The notes below the pieces were generated by a model. The model saw nothing but the letters and a program-made list of their open reading frames with translations. It was not told the DNA's origin and did not search any database. Source: a virus. From it: a DNA stretch of 64,000 nucleotides. Made by a program: the position numbers and the translations under genes. Numbering within the stretch: the stretch's first letter is position 1; the number at the start of each line of letters is the position of its first letter. Positions 1 through 7,477 of the stretch are shown one piece after another. Where the stretch lies: the IMG/VR virus record IMGVR_UViG_3300042469_000068, positions 20,508 to 84,507 of that record; one strand, written 5' to 3'.

Positions 1-602
1 TTGAATACAGCTTGATCAACAATCGGAATAGGTCTGTTGATAGACAACTGGAAGATCAAAAATAGTAAGTCAGCAATGTACGCAGCTTCGCCCGCAATAG
101 TACCAACGTTGAAAATTGGATTCGACTTATATATGCTATGGAAATATGGTCCGAAAGATTCTAATAAATTGTTATTGCTCCAAGGCTCGTCTTCATATTT
201 CATTCCCTCAGAAGCTACAACAATAGTTTCACGACCAGAGAAAATCATCTCATCAAGCCAAGCAGAGGGATTCTGCTGAAACACAACATCGCGCGTGTCC
301 GTCGTGATCACGAAATCATATAAATCTAGATTTTGTCTGATGTAGTTCCAGATATAGAAGAAGCGTTCTACATGAGGCGCACCATTTGTGTGTGCTGTAA
401 AGTTGCCTTCAGCATCCTTATTGCCATACAATTCAAGAATAACACCCTTGCTTGTGAGCTTATCAATTGTCTCTTTAGTGATGTTTGTTGCGACTAGAAC
501 AACATCACCAGCAAAACCAGAAAGCTGAATTGAATTGACCCAGTACTTCAATTGATCCCAGGTGTAGCCAGAAGCGCCACCAATAATTAAGTCTTTACCC
601 AT
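1..602 (-). CDS. Glycosyltransferase-like protein, 3' end cut by the window
   Basis: The frame is open from an ATG at 602 to the window edge, giving about 200 residues without the C-terminus. The start overlaps the stop of the upstream methyltransferase gene (TAATG). The N-terminus (GKDLIIGGASGYTWDQLKYW) leads into a Rossmann-like alternation, and about residues 92-101 read TTDTRDVVFQ, an acidic D-x-R-D cluster like the metal and nucleotide-sugar site of GT-A glycosyltransferases. No signal peptide or membrane segment is visible. It is the last visible member of a run of sugar-acting genes, so a role in decorating virion or host surface glycans is inferred. The exact family is not recognised. 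Confidence 0.6.
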   Translation of the reverse strand, partial: MGKDLIIGGASGYTWDQLKYWVNSIQLSGFAGDVVLVATNITKETIDKLTSKGVILELYGNKDAEGNFTAHTNGAPHVERFFYIWNYIRQNLDLYDFVITTDTRDVVFQQNPSAWLDEMIFSGRETIVVASEGMKYEDEPWSNNNLLESFGPYFHSIYKSNPIFNVGTIAGEAAYIADLLFLIFQLSINRPIPIVDQAVF

Positions 603-1183
603 TATTCTACTCTCGCGCAAATCACATCATTAGGAATGTGTCCATCAAGAAATTCAATTCTATATTTTGGATTTATCTTTAAAAGATTTTCCATAGCACT
701 TGATAAACTCACATAAGACCATTCGGCCGAACCAAATAATCTCTTATCATCAATAAAGATAGTGTGTTCTTTACAAACACTAGCATTAATGATAGCTAAC
801 TCATCTACCACAGGAGAACCTCCGCTCTTGCCACCAACAAGAGGTCCAGATGCGTGAGCGTCTAACCAGAAAGTAGCACGGTTATCTCCAATCTCATTAA
901 TGATAACAGGAAGAATCTCGGCAGAATCGCCAAGCCAAATCTTCACGGCTGGTTCATCCTTAAACATTTCTACAGCATCATCATAAAGCTTCTTGTTCAA
1001 CTCAATCGAATGTATCTTCTTAAAACCATGCTCAAGAGCAAGTCTTACAGTATCACCGAGATATGTGCCAGTTTCAACAAAAATATCACCTGAAGCATAC
1101 GTTTTTAAGTATTCTAATGTTAAATGAGAAAGACTGTTTGATTCTATCACTTCTTGGCCGGGTAGTACTAATTTGTAATCCAT
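602..1183 (-). CDS. Class I SAM-dependent methyltransferase-like protein
   Basis: This 193-residue protein carries a Rossmann methyltransferase signature: motif I VETGTYLGDTV (about residues 36-46), an acidic end of strand beta2 (SIELNK, about 59-64), and WLGDSAE before a third strand. The later segment IFIDDKRLFG matches the acidic motif of small-molecule or sugar O-methyltransferases of the TylF/MacroCin type. Its start lies 16 bases inside the end of the glycosyltransferase gene upstream and its stop overlaps the start of the next gene, so the three are probably translationally coupled. Methylation of a transferred sugar is the simplest reading, but the substrate is unknown. Confidence 0.7.
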   Translation of the reverse strand: MDYKLVLPGQEVIESNSLSHLTLEYLKTYASGDIFVETGTYLGDTVRLALEHGFKKIHSIELNKKLYDDAVEMFKDEPAVKIWLGDSAEILPVIINEIGDNRATFWLDAHASGPLVGGKSGGSPVVDELAIINASVCKEHTIFIDDKRLFGSAEWSYVSLSSAMENLLKINPKYRIEFLDGHIPNDVICARVE

Positions 1184-1917
1184 GGTAATGCTCCATTATA
1201 ATGTTCAAGCTGTTGTTCGTTGCCCTTGATGAAGAAATCAGCATCAGGAGAATTTGGATTTGCGTCTGTTCTATAACAGAGAGTGTGTTTATAACTTGTA
1301 TCCCACTTAGGATTCTGAGCTAATACACTGTAAAGATATCTGCGATCACCGCCCCAACCAGAATGCCATAAATGACAAGTCTTCTGTAGGAATTTTGTAT
1401 TGAAGGCAAACGAAGATGTATCAACAAGATACTGCGGATCATTGTGAGAGAAATAGATTGGCCATTTGCCTAGTGCTTCACAGTTATCGTCTGCGATATA
1501 TGTCTTATCGGGGGAGTATATTTTGCGGAATGAGTATGCGAAATCGTTACCACGATCAAGCACCTCTACAAGAGTTCTCACATGATCGGGTTCATACCAA
1601 TTATCTTCATCAAGAAAAAAGACATAATCAGCATTGAGAAAATGAGGAACACCAGCATAGATGCGATGCCCGTAGAATTTGCCACCAGTCCCTCCAGTGT
1701 TCCAAGGTAGAAACATAAATTGAAGATTCCAATGATCCTTATCTTGGTGCACAAGATTTTTATTAAAACGTTCTAGATGTTCAGTTCCATCTAGAACCAA
1801 AAGATGTGTGAGATTTTTATATGTCTGATTCGCAACGCTCTCAACAGCATCAGCAAGTTTTGCTGAACCTACTGTAGGGGTAACAACGACCACAGACTTT
1901 TCAATAATGAGTTTCAT
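1168..1917 (-). CDS. Family 2-type glycosyltransferase
   Basis: The protein has 249 residues from the ATG at 1917. An upstream in-frame ATG at 1959 would lie inside the terminator/promoter hairpin and is rejected; the chosen ATG follows an AGG-containing leader. It begins VVVVTPTVGSAKLADAVESV, the usual opening of GT-A family 2 enzymes, and carries FFLDEDNWYEP, an acidic D-E-D cluster for metal and nucleotide-sugar binding. The C-terminal WHSGWGGDRRYLY resembles the acceptor-side region of such enzymes. It has its own promoter (1948-1976) and leads a small operon with the two downstream genes. The acceptor is unknown; fibre or cell-surface glycan is likely. Confidence 0.75.
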   Translation of the reverse strand: MKLIIEKSVVVVTPTVGSAKLADAVESVANQTYKNLTHLLVLDGTEHLERFNKNLVHQDKDHWNLQFMFLPWNTGGTGGKFYGHRIYAGVPHFLNADYVFFLDEDNWYEPDHVRTLVEVLDRGNDFAYSFRKIYSPDKTYIADDNCEALGKWPIYFSHNDPQYLVDTSSFAFNTKFLQKTCHLWHSGWGGDRRYLYSVLAQNPKWDTSYKHTLCYRTDANPNSPDADFFIKGNEQQLEHYNGALPWITN

Positions 1918-1926
1918 AATATACCT

Positions 1927-1976
1927 ATAAAGAAAGGAGAAGATGATAGTATATATCATCCTCTCCAGATTGTCAA
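1927..1976 (-). promoter_or_regulatory. Promoter fused with the pstS terminator hairpin
   Basis: On the minus strand, TTGACA (1971-1976) is followed by a 17-base spacer and TATACT (1948-1953). The spacer contains the left arm of a 13-bp hairpin (arms 1954-1966 and 1936-1948, one G-T pair), the -10 box fills its five-base loop, and a T-rich run follows at 1927-1935. The hairpin can end transcripts arriving from pstS, while RNA started at this promoter lacks the left arm and cannot form it. Confidence 0.7.
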
Positions 1977-1979
1977 GTA

Positions 1980-2951
1980 TTACTTAAGCGGGATAAGACC
2001 CTTCTCAGCCAAATATCCTTCTTCGCCAATAGCTTCGTCGCTCTGATATTCATCCATAAACTTCTTCAAGTCTGGATTTGATTCAAAGTGTGATCCCTTG
2101 AAATAAACATAGAGCTTACGAGCGATTGGATAATTACCAGCAGCGATAGCATCATATTCTGGTGCAACATCATTGATTGTTGCGCCCTGAATAGTGTTTA
2201 GGTTCTCTTCAAGGAATGAATAACCAAAGATACCGAGAGCAGCAGGATTCGATTGAAGCTTCTGAACGATTAGATTATCATTCTCACCCGCTTCGATGTA
2301 TGCGCCATCTTCACGAACTGATTGACAGAATGCCTTTGTATCTTCTTCTGAAACGATCAAGTTGTTATTCTTAATGTCAGCCTTGCATTCCTTCTCAAAT
2401 ACCAACTCTACAAATGAGTCGCGCGTACCTGAAGTTGGCGGCGGGCCAAGAACTTCAATCTTGTCAGAAGGAAGATCAGAACGAACCTCATTCCAAGTCT
2501 TTACTGGATTTTCGACAAACTTACCATCAACAACCACATACTTCGCAAGAGCGCGATAGATATCGTTTGTTGATAGGTTGATGCCAGGATGATCCTTAGA
2601 CATTGCGACTACAATGGCATCAATACCGATTGCCATTTCGGTGATGTTTTCTACACCATTCTCAGCACAAATCTTCTTCTCTTCATCCTTCATCTTACGA
2701 GAAGCATTCACAGCATCAGGAGTATCCGGACCGTTACCAGCACAGAACATCTTGATACCACCACCAGTGCCAGTTGCTTCAACGATTGGTGCTGAAACAC
2801 CATTCTTCTTAGCGAACTGTTCTGCGACAGTGGTTGTGAAGGGATAAACTGTAGATGATCCTACAATACGGATAACATCACTGGTAGCATAAACTGAACT
2901 GGTACCAAAAGCAAACAGAACAGCAGCAAGAGTAAGCATAGTCTTATTCAT
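1980..2951 (-). CDS. pstS: Phosphate ABC transporter substrate-binding protein PstS
   Basis: This is a periplasmic phosphate-binding protein that would feed phosphate to the host Pst transporter during infection. The ATG at 2951 is preceded by GGAG seven bases upstream; the ATG at 2963 overlaps that ribosome site and is less likely. From 2951 the protein has 323 residues: a signal peptide (KTMLTLAAVLFAFGTSSVYA), then DVIRIVGSSTVYPFTTTVAEQ, the canonical phosphate-binding loop. Further signs are GTGGGIKMFCAG and GPPPTSGTRDSFVE, both typical of the family. PstS is an auxiliary metabolic gene known from T4-like cyanophages. I see no convincing Pho box. A terminator-like hairpin precedes it. Confidence 0.93.
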   Translation of the reverse strand: MNKTMLTLAAVLFAFGTSSVYATSDVIRIVGSSTVYPFTTTVAEQFAKKNGVSAPIVEATGTGGGIKMFCAGNGPDTPDAVNASRKMKDEEKKICAENGVENITEMAIGIDAIVVAMSKDHPGINLSTNDIYRALAKYVVVDGKFVENPVKTWNEVRSDLPSDKIEVLGPPPTSGTRDSFVELVFEKECKADIKNNNLIVSEEDTKAFCQSVREDGAYIEAGENDNLIVQKLQSNPAALGIFGYSFLEENLNTIQGATINDVAPEYDAIAAGNYPIARKLYVYFKGSHFESNPDLKKFMDEYQSDEAIGEEGYLAEKGLIPLK

Positions 2952-2963
2952 ACATTTCTCCAT

Positions 2964-3008
2964 AATAAAAACTGAGGAGCGTTATTGCTCCTCAGTATGT
3001 AGTGTCAT
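2964..3008 (-). terminator. Terminator hairpin before pstS, with a possible overlapping promoter
   Basis: A perfect 10-bp stem (2971-2980 with 2987-2996) and six-base loop is followed on the minus strand by a T run (2964-2970), a standard intrinsic terminator for the hsp20 operon. The loop reads AATAAC and ATGACA lies 16 bases upstream (3003-3008), so a weak promoter with its -10 in the loop is possible, as at 1948 and 27940. The terminator is well supported, the promoter weakly. Confidence 0.8.
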
Positions 3009-3052
3009 TGGCCAGATAGCCAATCAGCTTCTTCATTAGTATAAGGAGCCAT
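3005..3052 (-). CDS. Possible 15-residue micro-ORF after the DUF3563-like gene
   Basis: The ATG at 3052 overlaps the upstream stop (TAATG) and the frame MAPYTNEEADWLSGQ ends in a TGA at 3005. An AAGGAG-like sequence is not present in front of it, so translation would rely on coupling. It is acidic and has no recognisable family. The stop sits just before the terminator hairpin, which is what a real last gene of the operon would show, but length alone makes this uncertain. Confidence 0.25.
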   Translation of the reverse strand: MAPYTNEEADWLSGQ

Positions 3053-3201
3053 TACCAATGTCTCCTATCGTTATAGGACTTGCGGTCCCATTCACGCTGA
3101 AGCCATTCTAAGTGAGCTTGATCGGTAGCTTGACAAAGATAATCATACATACGATCATGCTCACTCTTGCGAGTGAATAGTTTCTTCAGTGTTCTTATCA
3201 T
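3052..3201 (-). CDS. DUF3563-like micro-protein
   Basis: The 49-residue frame starts at an ATG at 3201 with GGAG six bases upstream; the ATG shares its A with the hsp20 stop codon (TAATG). The protein begins MIRTLKKLFTRKSEHDRMYD and continues with TDQAHLEWLQREWDR, the pattern I associate with DUF3563 proteins of Proteobacteria and their phages: a basic amphipathic N-terminus followed by a charged helix. Function is unknown. Its coupling to hsp20 and position before a terminator make it part of the heat-shock operon. Confidence 0.65.
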   Translation of the reverse strand: MIRTLKKLFTRKSEHDRMYDYLCQATDQAHLEWLQREWDRKSYNDRRHW

Positions 3202-3734
3202 TACTTCTCCGATCTATCTTGTAGATACTCTTTGGTGGCAGTATTGCCATCCTCGTTGAGAAGTTCTTTCTTGGATTCAGTCTTTTCGCCGATGTTGATT
3301 TTCTTTGGCTTCTTATCTTCAGGAATGAAGCGTTCAAGCCAAATCTTTAGCATACCGTTAATCAAATCAGCATTCTTAATTTCAATTGTATCGGCCAGAG
3401 CGAACTGGCGAGTGAAAGCACGTTCTGCAATTCCCTTGAAGATATAATTGTCGTCGGTGTCATTTGTATGAATATTGCCCTTGACGGTAAGCTTACCATC
3501 TTCTAGCTCAAGTTCCAGATCCTGCTTGCCAAAACCAGCAACAGCGATTTCAATAACGTAGGTGTTTTCACCAGTCTGTCTGATATTGTAAGGCGGATAA
3601 GTAGGAATCTTAGGAAGGGTTTCTGACATTTCCGAAAGTCTCTTCAAGATTGGTTCAAATCCAATTGTGGTATTGAACTGCTTCGGAAGAGAAAAAGACA
3701 TAGGATCGAAAAAGGGGATTTTATTGATAGTCAT
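3201..3734 (-). CDS. hsp20: Small heat shock protein, Hsp20 family
   Basis: This 177-residue ATP-independent holdase should bind unfolding proteins in the infected cell. The alpha-crystallin domain spans about residues 45-140: PPYNIRQTGENTYVIEIAVAG, ELELEDGKLTVKG and the conserved tail region GMLKIWLERFIPE. The opening (FDPMSFSLPKQFNTTIGFE) resembles IbpA-type N-termini, and a charged C-terminal extension follows. The start at 3734 has AGGAG seven bases upstream. The gene has a promoter at 3798-3826 overlapping a T4-type late octamer, and a leader hairpin that buries the ribosome site (3739-3759). Phage Hsp20 is known from T4-like cyanophages, where it is thought to support virion assembly. 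Confidence 0.93.
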   Translation of the reverse strand: MTINKIPFFDPMSFSLPKQFNTTIGFEPILKRLSEMSETLPKIPTYPPYNIRQTGENTYVIEIAVAGFGKQDLELELEDGKLTVKGNIHTNDTDDNYIFKGIAERAFTRQFALADTIEIKNADLINGMLKIWLERFIPEDKKPKKINIGEKTESKKELLNEDGNTATKEYLQDRSEK

Positions 3735-3738
3735 GTGT

Positions 3739-3790
3739 TAACTCCTGTTTAGCAAGTTAGTTGTTTAAGTCTTCCCATTCAGGCGAAGAC
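3739..3790 (-). promoter_or_regulatory. ROSE-like RNA thermometer in the hsp20 leader
   Basis: In the leader RNA, UAACUUGCU (3751-3759) can pair with AGGAGUUA (3739-3746) across an AAAC loop, giving 8 base pairs with one bulged G inside UUGCU and a U-G pair. This is the diagnostic arrangement of ROSE elements, where UYGCU pairs with the Shine-Dalgarno AGGA. The whole AGGAG of hsp20 is occluded. A second hairpin lies upstream (arms 3769-3774 and 3785-3790). Confidence 0.65.
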
Positions 3791-3795
3791 ATACA

Positions 3796-3826
3796 TATTT
3801 ATATCACATCCTATGTCTCAAGTCAA
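3796..3826 (-). promoter_or_regulatory. hsp20 promoter: sigma70-type and late octamer superposed
   Basis: On the minus strand TTGACT (3821-3826), 17 bases and TATAAA (3798-3803) form a good sigma70-type promoter. The same -10 region reads TATAAATA (3796-3803), the exact T4 late-promoter octamer recognised by gp55. The gene could therefore be read both early by host polymerase and late by modified polymerase. Confidence 0.7.
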
Positions 3827-3839
3827 GTGTTTAAAAAAA

Positions 3840-5312
3840 TTATTCTGCGTCAAAGAAGAACATATGCCACAGTCTAGCATCATCCATAGTTATGCCAAAA
3901 TATTCGCTGGCAGCATGGATGCATCCGCCGTCAAAGATGACCAATCTATTGAATATGTTTCCGAACTTATCAACTCTTTCAAATGGAGTTCCATCAAGGT
4001 GGTTGCTACCATAGAAAACTTCATTGATGCGTGGACTAGAGTTATGATGAACTCTACTCTTTTTATGCATGAAAGTAGATGTTCCACACGATGGCGGAGC
4101 ATCTGGTGTTAGAAAGATCATAGCAGCATATTTTTGGAAGTCACAGTGATATACTACTGGTTCTCCTGCGGTATTGAGTTGGAATCTACCATTCATACCA
4201 TAGTCTTCCCACTTGGTAATTTTCATATTTAAAATAGATTCGAATGATCTCTTGACTTCAGGAAAAAGAAACTGCTTAACTGTTCTTTTTCCTATAAACC
4301 CACGACCAAAACCACCTTCGACATATTCTTGCTGCTGCGCGAAAGCCCGAATAGCAAGAGGATCTGAATAGAAGTTGTCTACTATAAAGGCTCTCTTGTT
4401 CATGCCTTTGTTCACATTGAACATTAATTCTTGTTCAGTGGGCTTAGGCTTTTCAGGTTCTGGAAGAGGATGATGAGCCTTATTCTCATACACTGGTCTA
4501 TGAACTATGTTCTTAAGGGGATTCTCGTTCTCTTTTATATCAACAAAGTTATACAACTTGGCCTCTGGATTTGAATTGATCCAGAATTCATCTCTATATC
4601 TGTTAGATCCTATTATCGATCTAACATCTCCTAAATTATCTAGAAAACTGTTCCACCAATTTAGATTTGAAGGATCACCGAGAGTTCTCAGATAGCTTGA
4701 TTTTGCCCACCAAGTATTACCAGCAAAATGTGGTATAAGATATGTTTGGTAATTGAAACTGGCTACATCATATGTATCAAGAGCTTTATGTAATGTTTTC
4801 CAATTTTCAATTGCTCCCCAATTTAAAAATTGTCTAGAAAGATATGTTGACTTTTGATATTGATTATCATATGCCCACTTAACATTGTTGTTATCTCTTG
4901 CCTCATACAGTCCTCTCAAACTGAAAGTTATACCACGCGCATGAAAATACAAAATCTTCATGTCTTCTTTTTGAGCCATATTATAGATTTTACTATGGGT
5001 ATAGGATTCAGTATTTTTATTTCCGCCATGATTGCCTTGATTTTTTGTAAAATCAGGATAGTGGTTCAACATATCTTGATCTGAAACAAAAGGATCTGGT
5101 ACTTCCTCGATTACCGCTTTCTTAAAATAAGAATTAGCTAGAACACTAAACCACTTTGTTTTCCAATAACTGTTGCTGACACATGTGATATACATTTCAT
5201 CTGTAGCATCAAATAGACCCGAATCTACAGCACAGGAAAACTGTTCATTAACAATTGATGACCAATGACCCAGATCGTCCAAATAGATATGATAAAATAG
5301 TACTGTCTTCAT
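3840..5312 (-). CDS. Fusion of a glycosyltransferase-like domain and a DUF6445/2OG-Fe(II) oxygenase-like domain
   Basis: The 490-residue product is taken from the ATG at 5312, two bases after the upstream stop. Residues 1 to about 295 look like a bacterial and phage glycosyltransferase-like family (ILYFHARGI, then HFAGNTWWAKSSYLRTL). Residues about 310-490 match DUF6445-type proteins: RAFIVDNFYSDPLAIRAFA, FIGKRTVKQFLFPE, YHCDFQKYAAMIFLTPDAPP and CIHAASEYFG. The H-x-D pair (His389, Asp391) and His466 fit the iron triad of 2-oxoglutarate dioxygenases. The order, transferase then oxygenase, parallels animal lysyl hydroxylase LH3. Because collagen-like fibres are encoded nearby, modification of fibre residues is a reasonable hypothesis, not shown. 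Confidence is high for the two-domain reading and lower for activity. Confidence 0.65.
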   Translation of the reverse strand: MKTVLFYHIYLDDLGHWSSIVNEQFSCAVDSGLFDATDEMYITCVSNSYWKTKWFSVLANSYFKKAVIEEVPDPFVSDQDMLNHYPDFTKNQGNHGGNKNTESYTHSKIYNMAQKEDMKILYFHARGITFSLRGLYEARDNNNVKWAYDNQYQKSTYLSRQFLNWGAIENWKTLHKALDTYDVASFNYQTYLIPHFAGNTWWAKSSYLRTLGDPSNLNWWNSFLDNLGDVRSIIGSNRYRDEFWINSNPEAKLYNFVDIKENENPLKNIVHRPVYENKAHHPLPEPEKPKPTEQELMFNVNKGMNKRAFIVDNFYSDPLAIRAFAQQQEYVEGGFGRGFIGKRTVKQFLFPEVKRSFESILNMKITKWEDYGMNGRFQLNTAGEPVVYHCDFQKYAAMIFLTPDAPPSCGTSTFMHKKSRVHHNSSPRINEVFYGSNHLDGTPFERVDKFGNIFNRLVIFDGGCIHAASEYFGITMDDARLWHMFFFDAE

Positions 5313-5314
5313 AA

Positions 5315-7477
5315 TTAAATTTCCACATCTGTTCTGTAACAAAGTTTCTTAAAGATTGCCGTAGAGCCTACCGAATGAATAGGCACGAATCCTATCTTTT
5401 CTAAGAACTTAGGTACATTTTCAACTTGACCCCAATCAACATCATCGACAATACAGTATCCATTCAGTTCAACATTCACAGCATACTTTTTCGCATCGCG
5501 TAGAGCTTGATCGGTATGCTGACCATCGATATGTAGCAAGTTAATATTCTTTAGTTCAGGAGCATTATCACTTGTTTCTTTGAGTGTTACAACATATTCG
5601 TCTAATTCAAATTCCTTAATTACCGTCTTAAACAATTGAAATTTTTCTTGTAGATTGATTTGACTCCAATATTCATAGTGCGGACCCTCATATCCTTTGG
5701 TCGCTTCTTCATTTGTCCAAGGATCAATGGCATAGATTTGACCTTTGTAATTTCTCTTTAATTCCAAAGCAACAGGCAAAATACTCTTACCCGCATAAAC
5801 TCCAATTTCAACGCAGATAGGATTGTCAACATCTCTACAAATTTCATCTACATAGTCGATTAAACATCCGGCCTTGTCGAGTGAAATCCATCCCCATTCG
5901 CCATACTTCGCATCATATTCTGGATATATTCTTTCAATCTTATGTTTCGTTTGATTTTTTGATGTCGGCTCATAAGTTGGAAATAAAAACTCTTTAACTG
6001 TAGGTAATTCAAAAATTATAGAAGGCAAATCTTCAATAGGATACTTTTTGAGGATTCTATTTTTTTCAGCACTGACTCCCATCGATCCTTCTTCGATAAG
6101 AACATTGTCGATGTAATCCATTTTCTTTACGGAAGCAACTTTACCGTTTACCGATGATGTGGTAAAAGTATCATCATAGTGAACAAAGGTCTTATACTTG
6201 TGCTTGACAACATCTCTGCCGCCCATAGAACTAAAATGCCATCCCAAGTCCTGTATCATTTGATCGTTTTGTGTTACATAGTTTATAGGGAAAGGATTAT
6301 TTACATTGGTTCTCATTTGTGCTGGAGTGGCTCTTCTCAAATGCTGTCTTGTTGTGATAACAGCGCCAGTCCATTCAGCGGGTGTATTCGAATCTCTATT
6401 GTAAACACGATAGTCAGCTCTACCTTCAAGCAATACCATTGGAATTCTTATGATACAATTTTGATTTTGCTTAACAATAGAAGACATGAATTCTATTGCT
6501 TGTGGCTTAATAATCTCATCAGCATCACTAATGATAAAGACCGTATCGTCGTTATAACTGTCCAGTACAGAAACAAGAGAATCAATGCCCATACGCTCTC
6601 TAACCTTTGCTTTTAGAGTATTGATGTTATCGATGTTGTAGGAAGCATTAACTCTATCGATATCTTCTATAACAAGATTTTCTGTTTCTGGAATATCCAC
6701 CTTAATAATTCTAATATTGAGATGATCACATCCTATTTCTCTTAGAACGTTTTCAAGTTGATATTCCATAGGCGCGCCACTATGACTCTTATTACATTCG
6801 GAAATAACAAACTCATCAACATGGTCTTTTAGTATATTAAGTCTCAGTCGAAGAATTTCTTTCATCGTTGGTGCATAGAATGTGAAACAATCTACAGTTT
6901 TGATTTGTTCTGGGCCAAGTTTAGATTCAATAGTGCTCATATAATTATCAACCTCTTCTCTATGAGAATTATCCATGTCATTCCAATATAATCTTTTCAA
7001 TCTTTTGAATAGTCTTCTAGACCTTTCATTTTTACCATACCACCATGATGCGATTGCTTCGTGATAATATAATCCCCATCTACCAGGATAGTCTGATCCT
7101 ATATCTGAATATGAGTTTTCTTTACAGTTGCGTTGTGCCATACTACACATTAGAAAAGAGTCAGCATAGTTCTGTTCGGAATTATAATTTCTTGCTAGAA
7201 GATAATATGCCTCTGGTCTATCAGGGCAAAGATCGATAGCATTTCGATACATAGACTTAACAGTATAGTTTCTGTTTTTCTGTTTTTCAAAACATCTACC
7301 AACTCTCAACAAACATTCATATGATAGAAGATTGTCTTTTGATCTTTCAGCCGCGCGTAGTAGATACGATACAGCAGCCGCAGTCTGTCCAATCTTTTCA
7401 TATTCGAGACCCATCTTGTAGTTAAGAATTGGGTTTTCGGTATCCATAATATATTCAATAAGCAAAGACTCAAGCAT
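5315..7477 (-). CDS. TPR - GT17-type glycosyltransferase - methyltransferase fusion
   Basis: This 720-residue protein has three parts. Residues about 15-150 are tetratricopeptide-like helical repeats (PILNYKMGLEYEKIGQTAAA, PDRPEAYYLLARNYNSEQNY). Residues about 195-480 match GT17 (N-acetylglucosaminyltransferase III-like): VDCFTFYAPTMKEILRLRLN, VISECNKSHSG and the acidic VFIISDADEI. Residues about 545-715 are a class I methyltransferase of the Methyltransf_24 type (CVEIGVYAGKS, YAIDPWTNEE, LLHIDGQHT). The ATG at 7477 has AAGGAA nine bases upstream and overlaps the preceding gene by 8 bases. TPR arms often recruit protein substrates in O-glycosylation, so glycosylation plus methylation of a protein acceptor is inferred. 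Confidence 0.8.
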   Translation of the reverse strand: MLESLLIEYIMDTENPILNYKMGLEYEKIGQTAAAVSYLLRAAERSKDNLLSYECLLRVGRCFEKQKNRNYTVKSMYRNAIDLCPDRPEAYYLLARNYNSEQNYADSFLMCSMAQRNCKENSYSDIGSDYPGRWGLYYHEAIASWWYGKNERSRRLFKRLKRLYWNDMDNSHREEVDNYMSTIESKLGPEQIKTVDCFTFYAPTMKEILRLRLNILKDHVDEFVISECNKSHSGAPMEYQLENVLREIGCDHLNIRIIKVDIPETENLVIEDIDRVNASYNIDNINTLKAKVRERMGIDSLVSVLDSYNDDTVFIISDADEIIKPQAIEFMSSIVKQNQNCIIRIPMVLLEGRADYRVYNRDSNTPAEWTGAVITTRQHLRRATPAQMRTNVNNPFPINYVTQNDQMIQDLGWHFSSMGGRDVVKHKYKTFVHYDDTFTTSSVNGKVASVKKMDYIDNVLIEEGSMGVSAEKNRILKKYPIEDLPSIIFELPTVKEFLFPTYEPTSKNQTKHKIERIYPEYDAKYGEWGWISLDKAGCLIDYVDEICRDVDNPICVEIGVYAGKSILPVALELKRNYKGQIYAIDPWTNEEATKGYEGPHYEYWSQINLQEKFQLFKTVIKEFELDEYVVTLKETSDNAPELKNINLLHIDGQHTDQALRDAKKYAVNVELNGYCIVDDVDWGQVENVPKFLEKIGFVPIHSVGSTAIFKKLCYRTDVEI

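Noticed and set aside
37-279. Plus-strand 80-residue frame at the left edge
   Set aside because: It lies opposite the well-supported glycosyltransferase-like frame and has no ribosome site.
3000-3012. Pho box upstream of pstS
   Set aside because: Only one TGTCA-like half site is visible; the expected pair of direct repeats is missing.
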